From DATHBD01 sp035296325 (lineage in GTDB: Bacteria; Actinomycetota; Actinomycetes; Mycobacteriales; Micromonosporaceae): a stretch of 64,000 nucleotides of DNA. Numbering within the stretch: position 1 is the first letter of the stretch; every line of letters begins with the position of its first letter. Under the pieces are notes generated by a model. The model was not told the origin of the DNA, did not search any database, and worked only from the letters and a program-made list of their open reading frames with translations. The stretch lies in contig DATHBD010000051.1 in NCBI GenBank assembly GCA_035296325.1, positions 248,001 to 312,000 of the forward strand. The letters are read 5' to 3'. The translations under genes were made by a program, and so were the position numbers. Positions 49,909-56,651 of this stretch are shown one piece after another.

Positions 49909-49965
49909 CGACATGTGGCTCAGACACCGAATGCGGCGAAAATACGGTGGCCAACGCACATGTCG
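49909..49965 (+). repeat. 57-bp dispersed element, copy C
   Basis: It runs CGACATGTG, then GCTCAGACACCGAATG, then a variable middle, then CACATGTCG: perfect 9-bp inverted ends and exactly the same length as copy B. It lies between two convergent genes, 26 bp after the dioxygenase stop, in that gene's orientation. Nothing else is recognised in the gap 49883-50044. Confidence 0.75.
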
Positions 49966-50044
49966 CCGAGCGGCATGGCGCATGCCGGGCGTGTCGGCGG
50001 GGTGGGAGCCGGCTGGCACGACGGGACCGTTGGTCAGCCCGCCC

Positions 50045-50893
50045 TCAGTACTCGTAGAAGCCGCGCCCGGTCTTGCGGCCCAGGTCGCCGGCGGCCACCA
50101 TCCGGGCGAGAAGCTCGGGCGGGAAGAACTTGGCGTCCGCGGTCTCGGCGTAGATGTTGCGGGTGGCGTGCAGCAGCACGTCGGCACCGGTCAGGTCGGT
50201 GGTGGCGAGCGGCCCCATCCGGTGCCCGAAGCCCAACTGGCAGGCCAGGTCGAGGTCCGCCGCGCTGACCACCCCGCTCTCCACGAGCTTGACCGCCTCC
50301 ATCACCAGCGCCGCGACCAGGCGGGTGGTGACGAAGCCGGCGATGTCCCGGTTGACCACGATGCACGTCTTGCCGATCTCCTCGGCGAAGCTGCGGGCGC
50401 GGTCAAGCGTGGCATCGCTGGTCTGGTACCCGCGGACCAGCTCACACAGCGCCATCATCGGCACGGGCGAGAAGAAGTGCGTTCCCACCACCGATTCGGG
50501 GCGCTCGGTCACCGCCGCGATCTGGGTGATCGGGATGGCGGAGGTGTTGGTGGCCAGGACCGCGTCGTCGCGACAGACGGCGTCCAGGGCACGGAACACG
50601 TCCTGCTTGATGTCGAGGCGTTCGAACACCGCCTCCACCACGATCTCGGCCTGCGCCACCGCGTCCAGGTCGGTCGTACCGGTGATGCGGGACAGCGCCG
50701 CCTCCACGTCGTCCGGCCCGATCGTGCCCTTCGCCGCGAAGCGCTCCAGCGAGGCCCGGATCGAGCCGGTGCCGCGGGCAAGTGCCGCCGGATCCACGTC
50801 CCGTAGGACCACCTGCCACCCGGCCTGCGCTGCCACCTGTGCGATGCCGGCGCCCATGAGTCCAGCTCCCACAACTGCGAGTCGACCCGCCAT
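50045..50893 (-). CDS. 3-hydroxybutyryl-CoA dehydrogenase (3-hydroxyacyl-CoA dehydrogenase family)
   Basis: The protein has 282 residues from ATG 50893. The NAD-binding turn is VVGAGLMGAGIAQVAA, the catalytic His is in GTHFFSPVPMM, and the C-terminal domain has DIAGFVTTRLVAALVMEA and GPLATTDLTGADVLL. It oxidises 3-hydroxyacyl-CoA (or reduces acetoacetyl-CoA). Its size is that of the stand-alone bacterial enzyme. It may act with the thiolase at 33016 and the hydratase at 11174, though they are not in one operon. murA lies 67 bp upstream on the same strand. Confidence 0.92.
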   Translation of the reverse strand: MAGRLAVVGAGLMGAGIAQVAAQAGWQVVLRDVDPAALARGTGSIRASLERFAAKGTIGPDDVEAALSRITGTTDLDAVAQAEIVVEAVFERLDIKQDVFRALDAVCRDDAVLATNTSAIPITQIAAVTERPESVVGTHFFSPVPMMALCELVRGYQTSDATLDRARSFAEEIGKTCIVVNRDIAGFVTTRLVAALVMEAVKLVESGVVSAADLDLACQLGFGHRMGPLATTDLTGADVLLHATRNIYAETADAKFFPPELLARMVAAGDLGRKTGRGFYEY

Positions 50894-50960
50894 TGCCCGC
50901 TCCCCTCGTTGCCGTGACCGCCCGTGCGGCTCGGTCGCGCCGTGCCGGCTCAGCCGTGGG

Positions 50961-52244
50961 CTAGAACGCGAACCGATCGGCCGGTGCCGGCACCCGTTCC
51001 ACTGTGACGCCGAGCCCGCGCAGATCGCCGATGAAGTCCGGATATCCACGGTCGATGTGGTGCACGTTGTTGATCTCGGTCACCCCGTCGGCGCAGAGTC
51101 CGGCGATCACGAGACCGGCACCCGCTCGGATGTCGGTCGCTCCCACCGGCGCGCCGGAGAGGCGTTCCCGACCCCGTACCACCGCATGATGCCCATCGGT
51201 GCGGATGTCCGCGCCCAGACGCGACATCTCGTTGATGAACATGAACCGGCCGTCGAAGATGTTCTCGGTGATCAACGAGGTGCCCTCGCTGACGGCGGCC
51301 AGCCCCACCGCCATCGGCAGCAGATCGGTCGGAAACCCCGGGTACGGCAGGGTGACCACGTCCACGGCGCGGGGGCGCTCGTCGAGCCGTACCCGGAACC
51401 AGTCCTTCCCGGTCTCCACCGCCGCCCCGGCGGTGACCACCTTGTCCAGGGCGATCTCCAGGAAGGACGGATCAATGCCGCGCACCATCACGTCGCCACG
51501 GGTCATCGCGGCGCCGAACGCCCACGTGCCGGCCACGATGCGATCACCGATGGTCCGGTGCTGGACCGGGTACATCTCGTCGATGCCGTCGATGACGATC
51601 TGCGAGGTCCCGGCACCCGAGATCCGGGCGCCCATCTCACTCAGCATCCCGCAGATGTCCACGATCTCCGGCTCGCGCGCCGCGTTGTCGATCTCCGTCC
51701 TGCCCTCGGCCAGCACCGCGGCCATGACGAGGTTCTCCGTCGCCCCGACGCTGGGGAAGTCGAGCCAGATCGTGGCACCGTGCAGGCGCGGCGCGGTGGC
51801 GATGACGAAGCCGTGCTCGCTGGTGATCTCCGCGCCCATCCGCCGCAACCCGGCCACGTGCATGTCGAGGCCACGCGACCCGATGGCGTCCCCACCGGGA
51901 TGGGCCACCCGCACCTCGCCCCGCCGGGCAACCAGCGGACCGAGGACGCAGATCGACGCCCGCAGCCGGCGGACCAGGTCGTAGTCCGCCTCGGTGCCGG
52001 GCTTGTCCGGGACATCGATCGTCACGACGTCGCCATCGGCGGCCACCTCGCAGCCCAGCCGGCGGAGGACCTCCGCCATGATCGCGATGTCGGTGATCCC
52101 GGGCACGTTGGTGAGCGTCGTCCGCCCAGGCGCCAGCAGGGCCGCCGCCATGAGCTTGAGCGCCGAATTCTTGGCGCCGACCACGGTGACCTCACCGGCC
52201 AGGCGAGTGCCACCGACGACTCGGATCAGTTCCACGTCGGCCAT
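50961..52244 (-). CDS. murA: UDP-N-acetylglucosamine 1-carboxyvinyltransferase MurA with Asp at the catalytic Cys position
   Basis: The protein has 427 residues and transfers enolpyruvate from PEP to UDP-GlcNAc, the first committed peptidoglycan step. The N-terminal substrate residues are in VVGAKNSALKLM. The active-site loop reads HPGGDAIGSRGLDMH, so Asp119 stands where E. coli MurA has Cys115; mycobacterial MurA also has Asp. This predicts natural fosfomycin insensitivity. The ATG at 52244 is clear. It is divergent from pduO over only 44 bp, too short for a cobalamin riboswitch. It is a single full-length copy with no frameshift. Confidence 0.95.
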   Translation of the reverse strand: MADVELIRVVGGTRLAGEVTVVGAKNSALKLMAAALLAPGRTTLTNVPGITDIAIMAEVLRRLGCEVAADGDVVTIDVPDKPGTEADYDLVRRLRASICVLGPLVARRGEVRVAHPGGDAIGSRGLDMHVAGLRRMGAEITSEHGFVIATAPRLHGATIWLDFPSVGATENLVMAAVLAEGRTEIDNAAREPEIVDICGMLSEMGARISGAGTSQIVIDGIDEMYPVQHRTIGDRIVAGTWAFGAAMTRGDVMVRGIDPSFLEIALDKVVTAGAAVETGKDWFRVRLDERPRAVDVVTLPYPGFPTDLLPMAVGLAAVSEGTSLITENIFDGRFMFINEMSRLGADIRTDGHHAVVRGRERLSGAPVGATDIRAGAGLVIAGLCADGVTEINNVHHIDRGYPDFIGDLRGLGVTVERVPAPADRFAF

Positions 52245-52275
52245 CGTAGAGGGCGGGACCGGTGGCCCTGACCCG

Positions 52276-52281
52276 TAGGCT
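52276..52281 (+). promoter_or_regulatory. Leaderless -10 hexamer of pduO
   Basis: TAGGCT ends 7 nt before the ATG at 52289. It sits in the 44-bp gap shared with the divergent murA. Confidence 0.4.
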
Positions 52282-52288
52282 GGGCGGC

Positions 52289-52861
52289 ATGGCTGTCCAC
52301 CTCACCCGTATCTACACAAAGACCGGCGACGCCGGCACGACCGGGCTCGGCGACATGTCCCGGGTGTCCAAGACCCACCCCCGCGTGGCCGCCGCGGCCG
52401 ACGTCGACGAGTGCAACGCCGCGCTGGGCGTGGCCCTGGCCCTCGGCGCACTTTCCGACGAGGTGCGCGACGTGCTGGTGGCGCTCCAGAACGACCTCTT
52501 CGACCTCGGCGCGGACCTGTGCAACCCGATCGTGGCCGACCCGAAGTACCCCCCGCTGCGAATCACCGACTCGTATGTCGAGCGGTTGGAGGCGTGGTGC
52601 GACGAGTACAACGGCCGGCTCTCCAAGCTGGACTCGTTCATCCTCCCGGGCGGCACCCCGGGCGCGGCGCTGCTGCACGTCGCCCGCACCGTCGCCCGCC
52701 GCGCTGAGCGGACGGCGTGGTCACTCGTGGAGGTGGACGGCGCGCGCACCAACCTGGTCGCGCTGAAGTACCTCAACCGCCTGTCTGACCTGCTCTTCAT
52801 CCTGTGCCGCATCGCAAACCCGGCCGGCGACGTGAAGTGGGTGCCCGGCGGGTCCCGGTGA
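52289..52861 (+). CDS. pduO: Corrinoid adenosyltransferase, PduO type
   Basis: The protein has 190 residues from ATG 52289. The ATP-binding N-terminus TRIYTKTGDAGTTGLGD, the middle region LFDLGADLCNP and the C-terminal VARTVARRAERTAW, followed by LKYLNRLSDLLFILCR, are the PduO/ATR signature. It adenosylates cob(I)alamin with ATP and often hands the cofactor directly to acyl-CoA mutases. The icmA and meaB genes about 20 kb away are natural customers. It overlaps the VOC gene by 4 bp (GTGA), so the two are translated together. Confidence 0.94.
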   Translation: MAVHLTRIYTKTGDAGTTGLGDMSRVSKTHPRVAAAADVDECNAALGVALALGALSDEVRDVLVALQNDLFDLGADLCNPIVADPKYPPLRITDSYVERLEAWCDEYNGRLSKLDSFILPGGTPGAALLHVARTVARRAERTAWSLVEVDGARTNLVALKYLNRLSDLLFILCRIANPAGDVKWVPGGSR

Positions 52862-53331
52862 CCGGGCCCGACGGTCCCAACGACCCCTGTCCGGCCCAAC
52901 CAGCCGCCCCGGCTGGGCCGGTCGGGCTGCACCATGTGGAACTGTGGGTGCCGGACCTCGGCCGGGCCGAGGAGAGCTGGGGTTGGCTGCTGGGTGAGCT
53001 GGGATGGCGACCGGGCCGATCCTGGGGAGCCGGCCGGACCTGGTGCCTCGGCGCCACGTACCTCGTGTTCGAGCAGTCCCCCGCGGTGAGCGCAGACCGG
53101 CACGAGCGGCGCAGGCCCGGTCTGAACCATCTCGCGTTCTGGGCAGGCCCGCCCGAGCAGGTGGACCGACTGGTCACCGACGCGCGGCACCACGGCTGGT
53201 CGCTGATGTTCCCGGACCGCCACCCGTACGCCGGCGGCAACGACGTCTACGCCGCCTACCTGGAGGACCGGGACGGCTACGAGGTCGAACTGGTCGCCAC
53301 CGCCCGCTTATTCCCGATCTTGGAATCCTGA
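52858..53331 (+). CDS. VOC (glyoxalase/bleomycin-resistance superfamily) protein coupled to pduO
   Basis: The protein has 157 residues from GTG 52858, overlapping the pduO stop. A single VOC domain is visible: VGLHHVELWVPDLGRAEESW with a metal-ligand His, RPGLNHLAFWAGPPEQVDRL with a second His, and DGYEVELVA with the Glu. It is probably a metal-dependent enzyme or a binding protein for a small hydrophobic compound. It is not methylmalonyl-CoA epimerase (that gene is at 34312). The stop codon lies inside a nested hairpin. Confidence 0.82.
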   Translation: MTGPDGPNDPCPAQPAAPAGPVGLHHVELWVPDLGRAEESWGWLLGELGWRPGRSWGAGRTWCLGATYLVFEQSPAVSADRHERRRPGLNHLAFWAGPPEQVDRLVTDARHHGWSLMFPDRHPYAGGNDVYAAYLEDRDGYEVELVATARLFPILES

Positions 53332-53364
53332 GCACCAATAGTGGTGCCAAACTTTCCAAGATCG
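53315..53364. terminator. Nested hairpin overlapping the VOC stop codon
   Basis: An outer perfect 11-bp stem (CGATCTTGGAA at 53315-53325 with 53354-53364) encloses an inner perfect 6-bp stem GCACCA-ATAG-TGGTGC (53332-53347). It probably terminates transcription from both convergent sides (VOC gene and DUF2550). Downstream, two near-identical GGTTGGGGTGCG/GGCTGGGGTGCG blocks follow before 53400. Confidence 0.6.
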
Positions 53365-53399
53365 CGGTTGGGGTGCGCGGGCCGCGGCTGGGGTGCGGG

Positions 53400-53849
53400 C
53401 TAGCTGGCGCGGCTGCGGCGGGACTCGGACGCCTCGCCACCGGGCGGAGCAGCCTCCACCCAGGACAGGAAGCCGGTCAGGGTGGGCTCGGCCATGGCGA
53501 TCTCCACCTCCGCCTCGCTGCTGACGCACCGCACGATGACCCAGTGCTTCGGGAGCACGATCCGCTCCGCGCCACCGGGTGCCCGGCGGTCCTCGACCGC
53601 AAGGGTGCGCCGGGACAACACCCGACGGGGCCGGATCGACAGACTGAACATGCGGTACCACCGCAGCTCGTCCCCGGCGAACCGGCCGAGGCCGGCAGCC
53701 CAGCCGCGCCCCGGAATTCTGGTGGACAGTCGTAGGCCCAGCTCGACGGTGCCACCGGAGCGGGCGATCGCGGCGCGGCGCAGAAAGAGCACCACGAGGA
53801 AGAGCAGCAGCGCGAGGAGGGCGAGTCCAAGACCTTCGAGAACCAGCAC
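53400..53849 (-). CDS. DUF2550 membrane-anchored protein downstream of the ATP synthase
   Basis: The protein has 149 residues from GTG 53849, behind GGAGGG; GTG 53861 is an alternative. One N-terminal membrane helix (about residues 5-24, then LFLRR) is followed by a beta-rich cytoplasmic domain with ELRWYRMFSLSIRPRRVL and VLPKHWVIVRC. DUF2550 genes sit at this position behind atpC in many actinobacteria. It lies 16 bp after atpC, so it is part of the atp transcript. Function unknown. Confidence 0.85.
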   Translation of the reverse strand: MLVLEGLGLALLALLLFLVVLFLRRAAIARSGGTVELGLRLSTRIPGRGWAAGLGRFAGDELRWYRMFSLSIRPRRVLSRRTLAVEDRRAPGGAERIVLPKHWVIVRCVSSEAEVEIAMAEPTLTGFLSWVEAAPPGGEASESRRSRAS

Positions 53850-53865
53850 TCCGCCCTCCACGGTC

Positions 53866-54150
53866 CTAGTGCCCGGACCGTGGTGCGGCTGGCGTACAGC
53901 TCTCGGCGAGGACGGTGACGCCATCACCGGTGACGGAGAGGAATCCCCCGTCGACGTCGTAGGCCAGTTCCTCGCCGCCGGCGCGCTTGATCCGCACCTG
54001 ACTCGGCTCAGCGAGTTGACCGAGCAACGGGGCGTGGCCGTGCAGGACGCCAAGCTCACCCTCGGTGGTCCGGGCGATCAGCATCTCAGCCTCGCCGGAC
54101 CACACCTTCTCCTCCACGGAGACGAGCTCGACGTGCAGCTCCTGTGCCAC
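53866..54150 (-). CDS. atpC: ATP synthase epsilon subunit (AtpC)
   Basis: The protein has 94 residues from GTG 54150, chosen because AAGGAG stands 9 nt upstream; the TTG-started longer frame has no site. The N-terminal beta-barrel shows ELHVELVSVEEKVWSGEA and GVLHGHAPLLGQL. The C-terminal helical part is very short, as in other actinobacteria, so the inhibitory arm is reduced. Unlike the other atp genes it is separated from its neighbour (atpD) by 145 bp containing a hairpin and a promoter-like TACAAT. Confidence 0.92.
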   Translation of the reverse strand: MAQELHVELVSVEEKVWSGEAEMLIARTTEGELGVLHGHAPLLGQLAEPSQVRIKRAGGEELAYDVDGGFLSVTGDGVTVLAESCTPAAPRSGH

Positions 54151-54189
54151 GGAAAACAACTCCTTCGACAACTCGCCGCGATGGACGAG

Positions 54190-54216
54190 GTTGATGGATG
54201 CACCGTTGATGGATGC
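54190..54216. repeat. Direct repeat upstream of atpC
   Basis: GTTGATGGATGC occurs twice (54190-54201 and 54205-54216) with a 15-bp period. It lies in the atpC leader between the possible promoter and the start codon. Confidence 0.5.
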
Positions 54217-54221
54217 GGCAG

Positions 54222-54227
54222 ATTGTA
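54222..54227 (-). promoter_or_regulatory. Possible internal promoter of atpC
   Basis: On the minus strand TACAAT, preceded by GATTGAC, is a strong -10 match 72 nt before the atpC GTG and just past the atpD hairpin. No convincing -35 is seen. Confidence 0.35.
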
Positions 54228-54246
54228 GTCAATCCGGAAACCGCGA

Positions 54247-54280
54247 ACTCCGGCACCCCTGCTCGCAGGAGCGCCGGAGT
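54247..54280 (-). terminator. Nested hairpin between atpD and atpC
   Basis: ACTCCGGC (54247-54254) pairs with GCCGGAGT (54273-54280) around an inner CCTGC-TC-GCAGG stem. It lies 16 bp after the atpD stop. It may be a partial terminator, a processing site or an mRNA-stabilising element for the long atp transcript. Confidence 0.5.
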
Positions 54281-54295
54281 CCGCGCACTGCGACG

Positions 54296-55723
54296 TCAGT
54301 CCTTCATCAGCTCGCGTGCCTTGGCCTCGAGGTCCTCGAGTCCGCCGCACATGAAGAATGCCTGCTCAGGGAAGTGGTCGTAGTCGCCCTGGGTGAGCTT
54401 CTTGAACGCCTCCACCGTCTCCTTCACCGAGACGAAGGAGCCGGGGATACCGGTGAACTGCTCAGCCACGTAGGTGTTCTGCGACAGGAACCGCTCGATC
54501 CGGCGCGCCCGGTTGACCGTGATCTTGTCTTCCTCGGAGAGCTCGTCCATACCGAGGATGGCGATGATGTCCTGCAGGTCGCGGTACTTCTGCAGGATCC
54601 GCTGGACCTCGCGGGCCACGTCGTAGTGCTCCTGGCCGACGAACTCCGGCGCCAGGATGCGCGAGGACGAGGCGAGCGGGTCCACGGCCGGGTAGATGCC
54701 CTTGTCCGAGATCGAGCGCTCCAGGTTGGTGGTCGCGTCGAGGTGGGCGAAGGTGGTCGCCGGTGCCGGGTCGGTGTAGTCGTCGGCCGGGACGTAGATC
54801 GCCTGCAGCGAGGTGATCGCCTGGCCCCGGACCGAGGTGATCCGCTCCTGGAGCAGACCCATCTCGTCGGCGAGCGTGGGCTGGTACCCCACGGCGGAGG
54901 GCATCCGGCCGAGCAGAGTGGAGACCTCGGAGCCGGCCTGGGTGAACCGGAAGATGTTGTCGATGAAGAGCAGCACCTCCTGGTTCTGCACGTCCCGGAA
55001 GTACTCCGCCATGGTCAGCGCGGAGAGGGCGACCCGCAGGCGGGTGCCCGGCGGCTCGTCCATCTGGCCGAAGACCAGCGCGGTCTTGTCGATAACGCCG
55101 GACTCGGTCATTTCCGTGATCAGGTCGTTGCCCTCACGGGTGCGCTCCCCGACGCCGGCGAACACCGACGTACCACCGAAGTTGTTCGCGACCCGGACGA
55201 TCATCTCCTGGATCAGCACCGTCTTGCCCACGCCGGCACCGCCGAACAGGCCGATCTTGCCGCCCTTGACGTACGGGGCGAGCAGGTCGAGCACCTTGAT
55301 GCCGGTCTCCAGCATCTCGGTCTTCGGCTCGAGCGAGGCGTACGACGGCGCGAGCCGGTGGATCGGCCAGCGGTCGGTGACCTTCAGCTCGGGGTTGTTC
55401 AGGCACTCCCCGATGGCGTTGAAGACGTTGCCCTTGGTGATGTCACCCACCGGCACCGAGATCGCCTCGCCGGTGTCGCGCACCTCGGCGCCGCGCACCA
55501 TACCGTCGGTGGGCTGCATCGAGATGGCCCGGATCAGGTTGTCCCCCAGGTGCTGGGCGACCTCCATGGTGAGCGTCTTGGTGCCCTGGGCCAGGGTCAC
55601 GTCGACGTGGAGCGCGTTGTAGATCTCGGGCATGGCGTCGCGCGGGAACTCGGCGTCGACGACCGGGCCGATGACCCGGACCACGCGGCCCACGGCCTTC
55701 TTGGTTTCCACAGCTGCAGTCAT
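54296..55723 (-). CDS. atpD: ATP synthase beta subunit
   Basis: The catalytic F1 subunit has 475 residues. The P-loop is LFGGAGVGKTVLIQEMI, the catalytic Glu is in GVGERTREGNDL, Walker B is VLLFIDNIFRF, and the signature PAVDPLASSSRI is present. The ATG at 55723 overlaps the atpG stop by one base (TGATG); a GTG 3 nt upstream is possible. It is the seventh of the eight structural atp genes. Confidence 0.98.
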   Translation of the reverse strand: MTAAVETKKAVGRVVRVIGPVVDAEFPRDAMPEIYNALHVDVTLAQGTKTLTMEVAQHLGDNLIRAISMQPTDGMVRGAEVRDTGEAISVPVGDITKGNVFNAIGECLNNPELKVTDRWPIHRLAPSYASLEPKTEMLETGIKVLDLLAPYVKGGKIGLFGGAGVGKTVLIQEMIVRVANNFGGTSVFAGVGERTREGNDLITEMTESGVIDKTALVFGQMDEPPGTRLRVALSALTMAEYFRDVQNQEVLLFIDNIFRFTQAGSEVSTLLGRMPSAVGYQPTLADEMGLLQERITSVRGQAITSLQAIYVPADDYTDPAPATTFAHLDATTNLERSISDKGIYPAVDPLASSSRILAPEFVGQEHYDVAREVQRILQKYRDLQDIIAILGMDELSEEDKITVNRARRIERFLSQNTYVAEQFTGIPGSFVSVKETVEAFKKLTQGDYDHFPEQAFFMCGGLEDLEAKARELMKD

Positions 55724-56649
55724 CACACTTCACTTCCCGCCGCCGCCAGCGCGTTGGCGCCACCGACGATCTCACTGATTTCCTGGGTGATCGCGGCCTG
55801 CCGCGCGGAGTTCATTTCGCGCGTGTACTTCTTGACGAGGTCGTCGGCGTTGTCCGACGCGCTCTTCATCGCCCGGCGACGTGCCGCCGACTCGCTCGCC
55901 GCCGAATCCAGCAACGCCGCGTAGATGCGCGTGTTGATGTACTTCGGCAGCAGTGCGCCGAGCAGCGCGTCCGGGTCCGGCTCGAACTCGTACGCCGGCA
56001 GCAGCCCGCCTTCGCGCTCCTCGACCTCCATCGGTGCGAGGTAACGCGCCTCGGGCGTCTGCGTCATCAGCGACTTGAACTGCGTGTTCACGATGTGCAG
56101 CTCATCGACGCCCTGGACCCGGTCAACGCCCGGGCCACCCTCGGCGGTGTCCTCGACGTCGGCGAGGAACGCGTTGATCAACGTCTCCCCCACCTCGCGG
56201 GCGTCGGAGAAGCGCGGCTGCTCGGAGAAGCCGGTCCAGCTCGCCGCCACCTCGCGACCGCGGAACCGGTAGTACGTGACGCCCTTGCGGCCGATCACGT
56301 ACAGCGCCACCTGCTTGCCCTCGGACTTGAGCCGGGCGATCAGCTGCTCACAGGTGCGGATGGCGTTGGCGTTGTAGCCACCGGCCAGCCCACGATCACT
56401 GGTCACCAGCAGCACGCCGGCGCGCACCACCCGCTCCCGCGCCACCAGCAGGGGGTGGTCGATGTTGGCGTTGCTGGCCAGCGCGGTGAGCACGTCGGTG
56501 ATCGCCCGGGAGTACGGCTGCGACGCCGCCACCCGTTCCTGCGCCTTGGCGATGCGGCTGGTCGCGACCAGCTCCATCGCTTTGGTGATCTTCTTCGTCG
56601 ACTTGACCGAACGGATCTGTCGACGAAGGACACGTACCTGACCGGCCAT
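55723..56649 (-). CDS. atpG: ATP synthase gamma subunit
   Basis: The rotor shaft subunit has 308 residues. The N-terminal helix RQIRSVKSTKKITKAMELVA and the C-terminal helix MNSARQAAITQEISEIVGGA form the coiled coil inside the alpha/beta ring. A loop around residues 165-175 (DVEDTAEGGPGVD) is longer than in E. coli; an insert here is typical of actinobacterial gamma subunits. It is 2 bp from atpA and overlaps atpD by one base. Confidence 0.97.
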   Translation of the reverse strand: MAGQVRVLRRQIRSVKSTKKITKAMELVATSRIAKAQERVAASQPYSRAITDVLTALASNANIDHPLLVARERVVRAGVLLVTSDRGLAGGYNANAIRTCEQLIARLKSEGKQVALYVIGRKGVTYYRFRGREVAASWTGFSEQPRFSDAREVGETLINAFLADVEDTAEGGPGVDRVQGVDELHIVNTQFKSLMTQTPEARYLAPMEVEEREGGLLPAYEFEPDPDALLGALLPKYINTRIYAALLDSAASESAARRRAMKSASDNADDLVKKYTREMNSARQAAITQEISEIVGGANALAAAGSEV

Positions 56650-56651
56650 GG

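Noticed and set aside
52245..52288. Possible cobalamin riboswitch before pduO
   Set aside because: Only 44 bp separate murA and pduO starts, far too short for the riboswitch.
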